From an uncultured Clostridia bacterium (GTDB lineage Bacteria > Bacillota > Clostridia > Oscillospirales > Ruminococcaceae): a DNA stretch of 35,124 nucleotides. Under the pieces are notes generated by a model. That model made no database searches and was not told where the DNA came from. It saw only the letters and a program-made list of their open reading frames with translations. Position 1 is the stretch's first letter; each line of letters begins with the position of its first letter. Positions 6,803 to 16,050 of the stretch are shown piece after piece. Position numbers and translations under genes: made by a program. Location: assembly GCA_947627045.1 (NCBI GenBank), contig CANQUM010000018.1, positions 1 to 35,124 of the forward strand, written 5' to 3'.

Positions 6803-7987
6803 ATGAGTATTGAGATGCAACTGAAATACGGCTGTAATCCAAATCAAAAGCCGTCAAAAGTCTATATGTCAAACGGAAGCGAACTTCCGATAACCGTTTT
6901 AAACGGAAAACCGGGTTATATCAATTTGCTTGACGCATTTAACGGCTGGCAGCTTGTCAAGGAGCTTAAAAAGGCAACAGGTATGTGTGCGGCAACATCA
7001 TTCAAGCATGTCTCCCCTGCCGGAGCAGCCGTAGGCAAGCCCCTTTCAGACACGCTGAAAAAAATTTACTGGGTCGATGATTTAGGTGAGCTTTCACCTA
7101 TGGCGTGCGCTTATGCAAGAGCCAGAGGTGCAGACAGAATGTCTTCATACGGTGATTTTATCGCTCTATCAGATGAGTGCGACGTATGTACTGCAAAAAT
7201 GATTCAACGAGAAGTATCCGACGGTATTATCGCACCGTCATATTCAGACGAGGCTCTGGAAATTCTAAAAAGCAAGAGAAAAGGAACCTATAATATCATT
7301 CAGATCGATGAAGATTACACTCCTGACCCTATAGAAACAAAACAGGTTTACGGAGTTACATTTGAGCAGGGAAGAAACGAGCTTGAAATAAACACTGCTT
7401 TGCTTGAACAAAATATTCCTACAGAAAACAAGAACATCCCTGATGATAAGAAAATTGACCTGCTTATTTCTCTTATTACACTTAAATACACACAGTCAAA
7501 CAGCGTATGCTATGTTAAAGACGGTCAGGCAATAGGAATTGGTGCAGGTCAGCAGTCAAGAATTCACTGCACAAGACTTGCTGGAAATAAGGCTGATGTT
7601 TGGTGGCTTCGTCAGGCACCTCAGGTACTCAATCTTGACTTCAAAGACGACATAAGACGACCGGACAGAGACAACGCCATAGACGTTTATATTTCTGATG
7701 AGTATGAAGATGTTTTAGCTGAAGGAGTTTGGCAGAACACCTTCAAGACAAAGCCTCCTGTATTCACAAGCGAGGAGAAAAAGGCTTGGATCGCAAAAAA
7801 CACCGATGTTTGTCTCGGGTCTGACGCTTTCTTCCCGTTTGGTGATAATATCGAACGAGCAAGAAAAAGCGGTGTAGCTTATATTGCCGAGCCGGGCGGC
7901 TCTATCAGAGACGATAATGTTATTGAGACCTGCAACAAGTATAATATAGCAATGAGCTTTACCGGAATAAGACTGTTCCATCACTGA
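6803..7987 (+). CDS. purH: Stand-alone AICAR transformylase (PurH C-terminal domain)
   Basis: A 394-residue enzyme that transfers a formyl group from 10-formyl-THF to AICAR. It lacks the N-terminal IMP cyclohydrolase domain of bifunctional PurH (about 515 residues). Motifs include SFKHVSPAGAAVG with the catalytic Lys-His pair, ARGADRMSSYGDF, REVSDGIIAP, KYTQSNSVCY, GAGQQSRIHCTRLAG, SDAFFPF and the terminal RLFHH. These match my recollection of animal ATIC more closely than the Bacillus or E. coli PurH type. The preceding PurO gene supplies the missing activity. Confidence 0.93.
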   Translation: MSIEMQLKYGCNPNQKPSKVYMSNGSELPITVLNGKPGYINLLDAFNGWQLVKELKKATGMCAATSFKHVSPAGAAVGKPLSDTLKKIYWVDDLGELSPMACAYARARGADRMSSYGDFIALSDECDVCTAKMIQREVSDGIIAPSYSDEALEILKSKRKGTYNIIQIDEDYTPDPIETKQVYGVTFEQGRNELEINTALLEQNIPTENKNIPDDKKIDLLISLITLKYTQSNSVCYVKDGQAIGIGAGQQSRIHCTRLAGNKADVWWLRQAPQVLNLDFKDDIRRPDRDNAIDVYISDEYEDVLAEGVWQNTFKTKPPVFTSEEKKAWIAKNTDVCLGSDAFFPFGDNIERARKSGVAYIAEPGGSIRDDNVIETCNKYNIAMSFTGIRLFHH

Positions 7988-8047
7988 TTAAAAAACATTT
8001 TAGTGATAACTTATTACACTCAACAATTAAACAAACATTGTTTAATT
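7984..8047 (+). other. AT-rich stem-loops between the transformylase and lipoprotein genes
   Basis: A 10-bp stem AATTAAACAA (8025-8034) / TTGTTTAATT (8038-8047) has a three-base loop and no T-run after it. It may be an RNA-processing or stability element; no clear terminator is seen. Confidence 0.4.
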
Positions 8048-8071
8048 AAAACCAGATAAAAGGAGATTCTT

Positions 8072-8662
8072 ATGATTAATGTTTTGAGAAAATTATCAGT
8101 TTCTGCTGTTATTTTAATTATGATTTTCAGCTTTTTCGGCTGCGGAGCGCAAAAAGATTCAAAGTCTTCTTCAAATTCAACAGACGAATCATCAAGCAAA
8201 ACTTACGGTGATTTTGATAACGGTGTATTTTCAACTGATAAATATTCTATTGAAATTGGTTCCGGTTGGGTTAAGGATGATTCTATTTCTGATTTAGAAG
8301 TCGCTGTTTTTACCAGAGATAGCAGTTCTAATTCATACAGCAGCATAAATATACGTGAAGAACATCGTGATGAAAATGCAGAACAAATAGATGTTAATGA
8401 ATATATGGAAACTGCAATTGCTCAGTATAATTCGATGCAAGACTATGAAGTTAAAAATTCAAAGAACGTTAAAATTGACGGCAGAGACGCATTTGAACTC
8501 TATATCAATATGAAAACCAGTTCTCAAGTTATGAAAATGATACAGTGTTATATTATAGACGGCACTGATATTTATACTTACACGTTTTTAACCTCTTCTG
8601 ATGAATATAAAGAAGAAAAATCTAAATCAGAGAAAATTCTTAAAACTTTTAAATTCAAATAA
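8072..8662 (+). CDS. Predicted lipoprotein of unknown function
   Basis: A 196-residue protein with a lipoprotein signal peptide: hydrophobic residues 8-22 end in FFGC with Cys24 as the lipid site. A Ser-rich linker (about 28-45) follows, then a compact domain of about 150 residues with alternating beta-type segments (SIEIGSGWVK, DAFELYINM, YIIDGTDIYTYTFLTSSD). The domain is reminiscent of small PsbP/DcrB-like lipoprotein folds, but I would not assign it. ATG 8072 follows AAAAGGAG. It lies between two purine genes, is AT-richer than they are, and has no obvious link to the pathway. Confidence 0.8.
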   Translation: MINVLRKLSVSAVILIMIFSFFGCGAQKDSKSSSNSTDESSSKTYGDFDNGVFSTDKYSIEIGSGWVKDDSISDLEVAVFTRDSSSNSYSSINIREEHRDENAEQIDVNEYMETAIAQYNSMQDYEVKNSKNVKIDGRDAFELYINMKTSSQVMKMIQCYIIDGTDIYTYTFLTSSDEYKEEKSKSEKILKTFKFK

Positions 8663-8705
8663 TAGTTTTAAAATTATATCAAATGCACAAAAAGGAGAAA
8701 TTGCA

Positions 8706-10061
8706 ATGAAAATTTTGGTAGTCGGAGGAGGCGGAAGAGAGCACGCAATTATTATGAAGCTCGCTGAATCGCCAAAAGTTGACAAACTGTACTGCACACC
8801 CGGCAACGGAGGTATATCAAAATACGCTGAATGCTTTGATGTAGGTGCCTGCGATATTGAAGGCGTTGTTGCACTTGCTAAAAAACTCGCAGTTGATATG
8901 GTTGTTGTTGCACCTGACGATCCTCTTGTTCTAGGTATGGTAGACGCACTTCAGGCAGAAGGATTTATGACCTTCGGACCTAAAAAGGCAGCAGCAATTA
9001 TTGAAGGCTCTAAGGTGTTCTCTAAACAGCTAATGAAAAAGTACAACATTCCAACTGCTGAATATGAAGTTTTTACTGACAGTCAATCGGCAATAGATTA
9101 CATCAAAGAAAAAAACACCTACCCTACTGTTGTCAAGGCTGACGGTCTCGCTCTTGGAAAGGGAGTTATTATCGCAGAAAACGAAACTCAGGCTGTTGAC
9201 GCTGTAAACTCAATTATGAACGATAAAATATTCGGCGAAAGCGGCTCTCAGCTTGTTGTTGAAGAGTTTTTGACCGGTCCTGAGGTCTCAGTCTTGTCGT
9301 TCACCGACGGAAAAACTATTGTTCCTATGATCTCATCTATGGATCACAAACGTGCTCTGGACGGGGACAAGGGTCTCAATACAGGAGGAATGGGAACTGT
9401 CGCACCTAACCCATACTACACAGAAGACGTTGCTAAGGAATGTATGGAAAAAATCTTTCTTCCTACAATAAATGCTATGAATGCAGAAGGCAGGACCTTT
9501 GAAGGCTGCTTATACTTCGGTCTTATGCTAACAAAAAACGGTCCAAAGGTTATTGAATACAACTGCCGTTTCGGTGATCCCGAAACACAAGTTGTTCTGC
9601 CTATGCTTGAAGGCGATCTATGCGAAATATTTGAAGCTGTTTACAATCATGAGCTTGATAAAGTTTCTATCGACTGGAAACAGGGCTTTTGCACCTGCGT
9701 TGTTATGGCAAGCGGCGGTTATCCGAAATCTTACCCAAAGGGTCTTGAAATATCAGGTCTTGACAGCAGCGGACAGATTGAAAATGCTTTTGTTTACCAC
9801 GCAGGTACAAAACTGGATAACGGTATTTTTAAGACAAACGGCGGTAGAGTTCTGGGCATAACCTGCAATGCTTTAACACTTCAGGGTGCGCTTGACAAGT
9901 CTTACTCTGCTGTTTCAAAAATTAAGTGGGAAAATGTCCACGTCAGAACTGATATAGGTAAACGTGCATTAGCAGCACTCGACAATGATCCTCTCGCTCT
10001 CCACTACAAGGACGATATGGAGGATTACATTGAAGAAAACGGAGTTTACCTCCGCCAATAG
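8706..10061 (+). CDS. purD: PurD, phosphoribosylamine-glycine ligase
   Basis: A 451-residue ATP-grasp ligase joining glycine to phosphoribosylamine to give GAR. ATG 8706 is chosen because AAAGGAG lies just before it and the protein then begins MKILVVGGGGREHA, as in the family; an in-frame extension back to 8601 overlaps the lipoprotein gene. Motifs seen are VVKADGLALGKGV, GGMGTVAPNPYY and YNCRFGDPETQ. It is slightly longer than the usual roughly 420 residues. It is the last gene of the operon, and the 104-bp array begins two bases after its stop. Confidence 0.96.
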   Translation: MKILVVGGGGREHAIIMKLAESPKVDKLYCTPGNGGISKYAECFDVGACDIEGVVALAKKLAVDMVVVAPDDPLVLGMVDALQAEGFMTFGPKKAAAIIEGSKVFSKQLMKKYNIPTAEYEVFTDSQSAIDYIKEKNTYPTVVKADGLALGKGVIIAENETQAVDAVNSIMNDKIFGESGSQLVVEEFLTGPEVSVLSFTDGKTIVPMISSMDHKRALDGDKGLNTGGMGTVAPNPYYTEDVAKECMEKIFLPTINAMNAEGRTFEGCLYFGLMLTKNGPKVIEYNCRFGDPETQVVLPMLEGDLCEIFEAVYNHELDKVSIDWKQGFCTCVVMASGGYPKSYPKGLEISGLDSSGQIENAFVYHAGTKLDNGIFKTNGGRVLGITCNALTLQGALDKSYSAVSKIKWENVHVRTDIGKRALAALDNDPLALHYKDDMEDYIEENGVYLRQ

Positions 10062-10063
10062 CC

Positions 10064-10609
10064 GCCGAGCCGGCGGTGGCTCTCTGCCTTTGGAGAGTTT
10101 GCAAAATGTTATGGTTTGAAAAACGGCAGGCTTTACTTTTTCTAATAGCGACAATGCAACAGTTACTGCCAAGCCGGCGGTGGCTCTCTGCCTTTGGAGA
10201 GTTTGCAAAAATGTTATAGTGTGAGAAACGGCAGGCTTTACTTTTTCTAATAGCGACAATACAACAGATACTGCCGAGCCGGCGGTGGCTCTCTGCCTTT
10301 AGAGAGTTTGTAGAATGTTATAATTTGAAAAACGGCAGGCTTTGCTTTTTCTAATAGCGACAATACAATAGTTACTGCCGAGCCTACGGTGGCTCTCTGC
10401 CTTGGAAAGTTTACAAAATGTTATAGTGTGAGAAACGGCAAGCTTTACTTTTTCTAATAGCAACAATACAATAGTTACTGCCGAGCCGGCGGTGGCTCTC
10501 TGCCTTTGGAAAGTTTGCAAAATGTTATAGTGTGAGAAACGGCAGACTTTGATTTTTCTAAAAGAAACAATACAACAGTTACTGCCGAGCCGGCGGTTCT
10601 CTGCCTTTA
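10064..10609 (+). repeat. Tandem array of five 103-105-bp units plus a partial sixth
   Basis: Unit starts are 10064, 10168, 10273, 10377 and 10480, with a truncated copy from 10584. Each unit opens with GCCGAGCCGGCGGTGGCTC, then CTCTCTGCCTTTGGAGAG, a less conserved AT-rich middle, AACGGCAGGCTTT and a Ctaatag-type tail. ACTGCCG at each junction can pair with CGGCGGT (one G-U) or with the upstream CGGCAG. Unit lengths are not multiples of three, and the minus-strand open frames are interrupted, so it is non-coding. This array fills the otherwise gene-free stretch between purD and the next gene. Confidence 0.93.
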
Positions 10610-10640
10610 TTAGAGGCTTTTTATAAATTTAAAAGATAAA

Positions 10641-10677
10641 ACGGAAGTAAGAATAATTCTCTTACTTCCGTTTTTTT
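10641..10677. terminator. Strong bidirectional terminator after purD
   Basis: A perfect 12-bp stem ACGGAAGTAAGA (10641-10652) / TCTTACTTCCGT (10660-10671) with a 7-base loop is followed by a T-run. On the minus strand it is followed by TTTATCTTTT. It separates the purine operon from the convergent glycosidase operon. Confidence 0.9.
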
Positions 10678-10700
10678 ATTACATTAATCATTTATTTTGC

Positions 10701-12140
10701 TTAAAGCACAATTGGCTCAAATCTTATTCTAATCTTAGGCAGCTTTCTAATTGTTGTGTATGAATTCATAAGACCGTCCTCTATTGACAAATCATTTTCA
10801 CCACTTGCAGGCGGGGCAAAAATTTTAAGCGTCAAATCGCATGAACCGTCTAAAGGCTTTTCAAAGAAAGCGCTCATCATATCAATAGTCTTAGCCTCAG
10901 GAGATTTATAGAACCATTTTCCGTTAATCTCAAACATCAAATTGGAATTATCATCGTCATCAAATACAAGCTCGCAGAAATGCGGGTTCTTTTCAAAGTG
11001 TAGAGGTATTGCAATGCCCTCTGCGTCCTCAGCGCCTCCCCAGCGGAGAGTGCATGGAAGCGAAAGCCCGCTGCCCTGAGTCATTTCAGGATAGAAATAG
11101 TCGTCGTGTATGATTTCCTTATATGTTTTCATCACAGGCTGTTCTATTCCAACATCAGGATTGTTCGGGTCCTCTATCTCAAGTCCTAAACGTCCCCTGT
11201 CTCTGAATTGATAGAACGTAAATCCTGTATACCAGGTTGCCTCTTCCCTCTTAACTCTGTCGCAGTATGCCTTTACCATATCTGCCTGATCATATGGTCC
11301 TGTTACATCGCCGTCGGCATTAAACTCGCTCATAACCATTGGCTTTGATTTACCATTGTTAAGCTCCTTGAATCTTTCAAATGCTGCCTTTGTATAATCA
11401 AAAACATCGTCAACCTTTGATCTGCTGAAGGTATTTCCTCCTTTTTCGGCAACATCAAAAGGCCAGCCCCAATGAAGCGCCATATACTTGTCTATGCTCC
11501 ATATATCTGTATCCAATATAGCCTGCTTGAAATCATCCTCTTTTTCAATTTTTTGTGTATTCGGATCCACTCCGCCAATACACAAAACCGTCTGAACATT
11601 AGGAGCATATTCTTTTATTATCTTGTTAAAACGGCAGTAAAAATCTCCCAATTCAGCATATGTTGCTCTCTTTGTAAATGAAAACCAATCGCCTGTAGCT
11701 TCGTGATTAACTCTCAGCATCATTCTGCCGAATGGTCTTAAATCCTTAGCTATTGCAATAATATGTTCATCAGTTACGTTTGGGTCAACCGTAAGAGTAA
11801 GAATAACGTCCTGTCCGTGGCGGCGGACGTCTCTCATATAGTTGAACGGTTCGTCGTCAGTATTGCCGTTAAGCCCGCCCTTGTATGTAAAATAATCGTC
11901 ATATGGGTAATCCCACTGAAATGAAATATCAGCGTCCTTCATAACCTCTGAAATTCTGCCCGGCCATTCTTTATCAAGAGGATAGTAGCAGTACATAAGA
12001 CTGATAGCTCTGTGAGGTCTGCCCATTTTATTCAGTATGTAATCTTGACTGACATATTCCCCTCTTTCAGAGCCGTCGCCTAAATCAACAGCACACTTTG
12101 CTTTACCCATATGAATAGAATAAATTTTAATATCTTCCAT
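10701..12140 (-). CDS. Probable clan GH-A glycoside hydrolase (GH26-like), cytoplasmic
   Basis: A 479-residue protein starting at ATG 12140 after GGAGGT. The centre looks like a TIM-barrel glycosidase: RVNHEATGDWFSF (His146-Glu147) resembles the acid/base region of GH26-type mannanases, and VMSEFNADG (Glu272) resembles the nucleophile strand. The C-terminal 130 residues or so look like a beta domain. There is no signal peptide or lipobox, so it should act on imported oligosaccharides. It is the last gene of the GH2 operon, 15 bp after the lipoprotein. The exact family and substrate are not certain; GH39-like or an unclassified clan A family are alternatives. Confidence 0.65.
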   Translation of the reverse strand: MEDIKIYSIHMGKAKCAVDLGDGSERGEYVSQDYILNKMGRPHRAISLMYCYYPLDKEWPGRISEVMKDADISFQWDYPYDDYFTYKGGLNGNTDDEPFNYMRDVRRHGQDVILTLTVDPNVTDEHIIAIAKDLRPFGRMMLRVNHEATGDWFSFTKRATYAELGDFYCRFNKIIKEYAPNVQTVLCIGGVDPNTQKIEKEDDFKQAILDTDIWSIDKYMALHWGWPFDVAEKGGNTFSRSKVDDVFDYTKAAFERFKELNNGKSKPMVMSEFNADGDVTGPYDQADMVKAYCDRVKREEATWYTGFTFYQFRDRGRLGLEIEDPNNPDVGIEQPVMKTYKEIIHDDYFYPEMTQGSGLSLPCTLRWGGAEDAEGIAIPLHFEKNPHFCELVFDDDDNSNLMFEINGKWFYKSPEAKTIDMMSAFFEKPLDGSCDLTLKIFAPPASGENDLSIEDGLMNSYTTIRKLPKIRIRFEPIVL

Positions 12141-12155
12141 TTGAAAACCTCCATA

Positions 12156-13196
12156 TTAATTTATATATATAACATTATTGATTCTGTCAATAATGTTTGA
12201 TATTTCTTTAAAAACCTTATCGCTTTGATTTGTTTCTGGATACTGATTTGTAAATATGCAAAGTACAAACGGCGAATCAGCATAAACTATAGCACAGTCG
12301 TGATACTGCCTTTCAGTAAAATCAGAGCCGTATTTCTGCGACACCTTATACTTGCTGTCAAGAGTCTTTCCTATCTGCCTGTTTACATCAGTGTCAGTCA
12401 TAAGCTTGGTAAGCCATTTGCCTCTTTTAGTTTGTTCAGCGTACTTGTAGACTTCTTTATAGCATTTGAGCATATCAGCACTTGTACAGTATGTAAAGAT
12501 CCACGAATCGCCCAGTGAAAAATTTGCACCGATTGAATATAGATCACTGTTGAACTGCTTATAACCGAAATGCTTGACAAGATTGTAATAAGCGGTATTG
12601 TCGCTCCTCTGAATAGTATATTTTATAAGTTTTTTCGCCGTAAATTCTGTACCCGTTTTCGCCTGTGCGGTAAGCCCGTTGTCGCCTGACCAGTTGACCG
12701 TTTTAATTACTTTTTCAGAAAGGTCTATTCCCGATTTTAACAAAGACGCTACAAACGGCGTTTTAATTGTACTGCAGGTTGCAAATCGTCTTGTATCATT
12801 ATAGCTTATTGCAGAACCGGTTTCCATATTCTCATAGCTGAAAGACATATTAAAATCAGTATTTGCAATAACATTCTGCAGTTCATCTAAATAATCGTAG
12901 AAATCTTGAATACTCGTAACCTTTTCAAATCCCTGCATTTTAAAGCTGTAACCGCTTAAATTGTTTAAATTAACATCAGTAGGATTGAATTCCCTCGTGC
13001 CAGTAGTTGTTGTTGTTGTTGTTTTAGTCTTTTTTGATGTTGCACTTATCTTAGTTTCTGTCTGAGTATCAGTTTCAGATGAAACATAAGTATCGCTTGA
13101 CGCTTTTTCAGGCTTATTTTCATTATTTTTATTACATCCGAATAATGCGGTACTCATCAAAAAAACAAGAAAAAAACACAGAAATCGGAATCTCAT
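12156..13196 (-). CDS. Lipoprotein with a class A beta-lactamase-like serine hydrolase domain
   Basis: A 346-residue protein from ATG 13196, with GTGAGG nine bases upstream; the longer GTG start at 13211 falls inside that ribosome site. A signal peptide ends at LFGC with Cys21 as the lipid site. A Ser/Thr-rich linker (about 33-67, including seven Thr in a row) precedes the enzyme domain. Active-site motifs are STIK (Ser142-Lys145), SDN (198-200) and KYG (288-290, in place of KTG). The fold fits beta-lactamases and related penicillin-recognising enzymes. It may be a resistance enzyme or a cell-wall or ester hydrolase. Its place between two glycosidase genes favours some non-resistance role, but this is inference. 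Confidence 0.82.
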   Translation of the reverse strand: MRFRFLCFFLVFLMSTALFGCNKNNENKPEKASSDTYVSSETDTQTETKISATSKKTKTTTTTTTGTREFNPTDVNLNNLSGYSFKMQGFEKVTSIQDFYDYLDELQNVIANTDFNMSFSYENMETGSAISYNDTRRFATCSTIKTPFVASLLKSGIDLSEKVIKTVNWSGDNGLTAQAKTGTEFTAKKLIKYTIQRSDNTAYYNLVKHFGYKQFNSDLYSIGANFSLGDSWIFTYCTSADMLKCYKEVYKYAEQTKRGKWLTKLMTDTDVNRQIGKTLDSKYKVSQKYGSDFTERQYHDCAIVYADSPFVLCIFTNQYPETNQSDKVFKEISNIIDRINNVIYIN

Positions 13197-13245
13197 TAAT
13201 TCTATCCTCACTTCAGTATAAATATATATCCCTTATAATTACTAC

Positions 13246-16011
13246 TTATCTTATAACGACAGACGAGCATATTCCTGCCCCGAAATTTCTGCTCTTAATA
13301 ATTACGGTTATCTCCTTTTCACCGCTGAAGTCTTTTAACTCAGCGTCAAGACCGCAGGGCCACTCATGATCGCACTCTGCAAGTTTAATACCATCAATAT
13401 AGACCTCGCATATTCCCCAGATACTGTTGAAATGCAGAATAGGCTTTTTACCGTTTATCTCGTGCGGAATATTAACTCTTGTTCTGTAAAGAGCATACTT
13501 TCCCTCGCTGTCTGAAAACTTCTCTTGAGCTCCGTTTACAACGCTAACCGGCTCGAGCGAGTTCATATCAGAAACCGAATATGCAACTTTAGGGTCGGGT
13601 TTTTCATCTAAAAGCTCAGCAGACATTTTCCAGCCGCTTATGTATAGCTCCTCAACACTTTCGACATAAGGGATACTATCACGTTCCAGAACAGTAACAT
13701 CATCATAATCAAAACTCATTATATCAGTTGACGCTTTTAATGTCAAGGATCTTGCACCCTCATTTAACCTTACTATTGCCTGACAGCACCCGTTGAACAG
13801 CGACCGCTTATTTGATGTAAATTCTTCATGGCAATTTGGGTTTCCGTTTGCCATTCCGAGTATGGTTCCGCCCTCTGCCGAAAACTCAATTTCAAAATCA
13901 GCGTCGGGAACAAACTCTCCGTTTTTATCAACGGCATATATATTGACAGGGATAGCGTCGCTGCCATCGTTATACATATAAGTGCGATACGGCTTTATTA
14001 ACAGACCGCTTGCTTCCTCAGAAGTATTCTTTATATCAACAGCAACAACCTTTGTTCCGTTATATCCCACAAGCTTCAGCTCTCCGCTTTCAAAAGGAAC
14101 ATTCCAAACAGCCTGTTTCAATTTGTCGATAGACTTCTTGCCTTTTGACTTTCCGTTTACAAAAAGCTCTGCCTCCTCACAGTTTGTCATTGACATAACC
14201 TTTATAATAGTTCCCTCTTTGCCTTTCCAGTTCCAATGCGGAGCAACATAACATACGGGCTTATCTGAAAATATAGCCTTTGAAAGATAATATGCGTCTT
14301 TTGGAAATCCGCAGGTGTCCATCATACCGAAAAAGCTCGAAACCGAAGGCCATTCATACGGCGTTGGTTCTCCTAAATAATCAAAACCCGTCCACATAAA
14401 CGCACCGCTGACAAAATCACGGTCTAATACATATTCCCACGTTTCTCTAATGGTATTTCCCCAATCGGACGCATCTTCATCATAACTTGCGATAATATGA
14501 GCCTCATCATCGTTTTTATAACAACCCCTCACAGAAAATGCAGACGTCGTTTCACTTGCAACAATAGGAATCGTAGGATACTTTTCGTGAAATGCGTCAT
14601 AACTCTGCGGCTGATAGTTTACTCCGCATACATCAAAAGCACTTCCTGCACCGTCATTTTCCAGAATACCTCCGTGCATAGCACCTGTAACATACCGTGT
14701 GTTATCGAGCTTTCTTATCTCAGTCCTCATACGCTCTGTCATTTTTCTGCCCTCAAGCGCCGACTGCAAAAATTCCTCATTGCAAATTGAATACATTATT
14801 ACCGACGGGTGATTTCTGTCTCGAAGCACCATTGTTCTTAAATTTTCAAGGTTCTCGTCGCTGGTTTCAAAAATCCTGTTCTCGTCCATAACAAGCATAC
14901 CCAGCCTATCACAAACATCTAACAACTCACTTGATGGCATTCCGTGTGCGCATCTGTATGAATTAGAACCCATTTCTTTAAGTCTCTTGATTCTATACTC
15001 GTTTATGCTGTCGGGAACAGCGACCCCTATTCCGCCATGATCCTGATGATTGCAGGTACCCAACAGCTTTAATGGCTTGCCGTTGAGAAAGAAACCCTTA
15101 TCCGCATCAAACTTTATCGTCCTGAAACCGAACACTGTTTCACATTCGTCAACTTGCTCTCCGTTTATATATACTATTGAAACAGCCTTGTACAAATTGG
15201 GCGAATCAATATCCCAAAGTTTTGGCTTTTTAACAGAAATGTTCTGCAAAAATTCCCTCTTTGAATACTCATACACATTCATTTCGGTATTTCCTGTTGC
15301 AACAGCACCGCCGACTGTTCTAAGCTCTCTGTCAAGCTCGTAAATCTTAGTTTCAAGTGAAACGACTTCATTTTTATAATAACCGTTATTAATAGACGTT
15401 TCTATTTCTATATTCCAGTTTTCATCAGACAGCTTCTTTGGGTTTACAAACACACCGTATTTATCAATATTGACCTTGTTTTTTACATTCAGCCAGGCAT
15501 GGCGGTAAATTCCCGCGCCTTCATACCACCAGCCCTCCCACTCGTCTGCGTCTACAAAAACAGCAAGAGTGTTCGGCTCGCCGCCTAAAATCGCCCTGTC
15601 GGTAATATCTACACTGAACGGAACATATCCCGTAAAACTCCGCTTTAGTATAGAACCGTTGAAATATACTACAGCGTTCTTTTCAATGCCGTCAAAATCA
15701 ATTGTTATCTGCTTTCCCTCGTAATCAGCATCAAGAGCAAACGTTTTTCTGTACCACGCTTTGCCCTTTGGCTTATATCCCCACGACGGCGAACCGGCCT
15801 TGTCAAACTCACGCTTTATTGACCAGTCATGAGGAAGATCGATTACCTCCCAGCTTCTGGCGTCAAAATCACTCTGAGGAACGCCCTTGGCTGAGCCTGC
15901 CTTTGAAGTGTTATAAATACTTCCGTGGTCTACTCCGATTTCAGGCATTATGTCTCCCAAATGAAAAGACCAGCCCTTGTCAAGCGATTTAACGATTCTT
16001 TTTTTAATCAT
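13246..16011 (-). CDS. Glycoside hydrolase family 2 protein (beta-galactosidase-like)
   Basis: A 921-residue protein with the usual GH2 order: an N-terminal sugar-binding jelly roll (LPHDWSI near 59, WYRKTF, FDGIEKNAVVYFNG), an immunoglobulin-like domain, and a TIM barrel starting near 300. NHQDHGGIG and RCAHGMPSSELLDVCDRLG are family signatures. Glu412 in SICNEE is the expected acid/base and Glu487 in VASETTS the expected nucleophile. Additional beta domains (about 590-921) follow and end in a second jelly-roll-like segment. There is no signal peptide. ATG 16011 has a GAGGT site. The substrate could be a beta-galactoside or another beta-glycoside. It is the first gene of the minus-strand operon. 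Confidence 0.92.
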   Translation of the reverse strand: MIKKRIVKSLDKGWSFHLGDIMPEIGVDHGSIYNTSKAGSAKGVPQSDFDARSWEVIDLPHDWSIKREFDKAGSPSWGYKPKGKAWYRKTFALDADYEGKQITIDFDGIEKNAVVYFNGSILKRSFTGYVPFSVDITDRAILGGEPNTLAVFVDADEWEGWWYEGAGIYRHAWLNVKNKVNIDKYGVFVNPKKLSDENWNIEIETSINNGYYKNEVVSLETKIYELDRELRTVGGAVATGNTEMNVYEYSKREFLQNISVKKPKLWDIDSPNLYKAVSIVYINGEQVDECETVFGFRTIKFDADKGFFLNGKPLKLLGTCNHQDHGGIGVAVPDSINEYRIKRLKEMGSNSYRCAHGMPSSELLDVCDRLGMLVMDENRIFETSDENLENLRTMVLRDRNHPSVIMYSICNEEFLQSALEGRKMTERMRTEIRKLDNTRYVTGAMHGGILENDGAGSAFDVCGVNYQPQSYDAFHEKYPTIPIVASETTSAFSVRGCYKNDDEAHIIASYDEDASDWGNTIRETWEYVLDRDFVSGAFMWTGFDYLGEPTPYEWPSVSSFFGMMDTCGFPKDAYYLSKAIFSDKPVCYVAPHWNWKGKEGTIIKVMSMTNCEEAELFVNGKSKGKKSIDKLKQAVWNVPFESGELKLVGYNGTKVVAVDIKNTSEEASGLLIKPYRTYMYNDGSDAIPVNIYAVDKNGEFVPDADFEIEFSAEGGTILGMANGNPNCHEEFTSNKRSLFNGCCQAIVRLNEGARSLTLKASTDIMSFDYDDVTVLERDSIPYVESVEELYISGWKMSAELLDEKPDPKVAYSVSDMNSLEPVSVVNGAQEKFSDSEGKYALYRTRVNIPHEINGKKPILHFNSIWGICEVYIDGIKLAECDHEWPCGLDAELKDFSGEKEITVIIKSRNFGAGICSSVVIR

Positions 16012-16050
16012 ACCACAGACCTCAATTCACTTTAAATATATACTATATTT

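Noticed and set aside
8601-8705. N-terminal extension of PurD
   Set aside because: It overlaps the lipoprotein gene, and family members begin at the ATG 8706 equivalent, which has a good ribosome site.
9969-10520. Two minus-strand open frames across the 104-bp array with repeated LLEKVKPAV-type peptides
   Set aside because: Unit lengths of 103-105 bp break any common frame, there are no ribosome sites, and one frame overlaps purD; they arise from the repeat itself.
10064-10609. CRISPR array
   Set aside because: The whole unit of about 104 bp is repeated with point differences; there are no short identical repeats with unique spacers and no cas genes.
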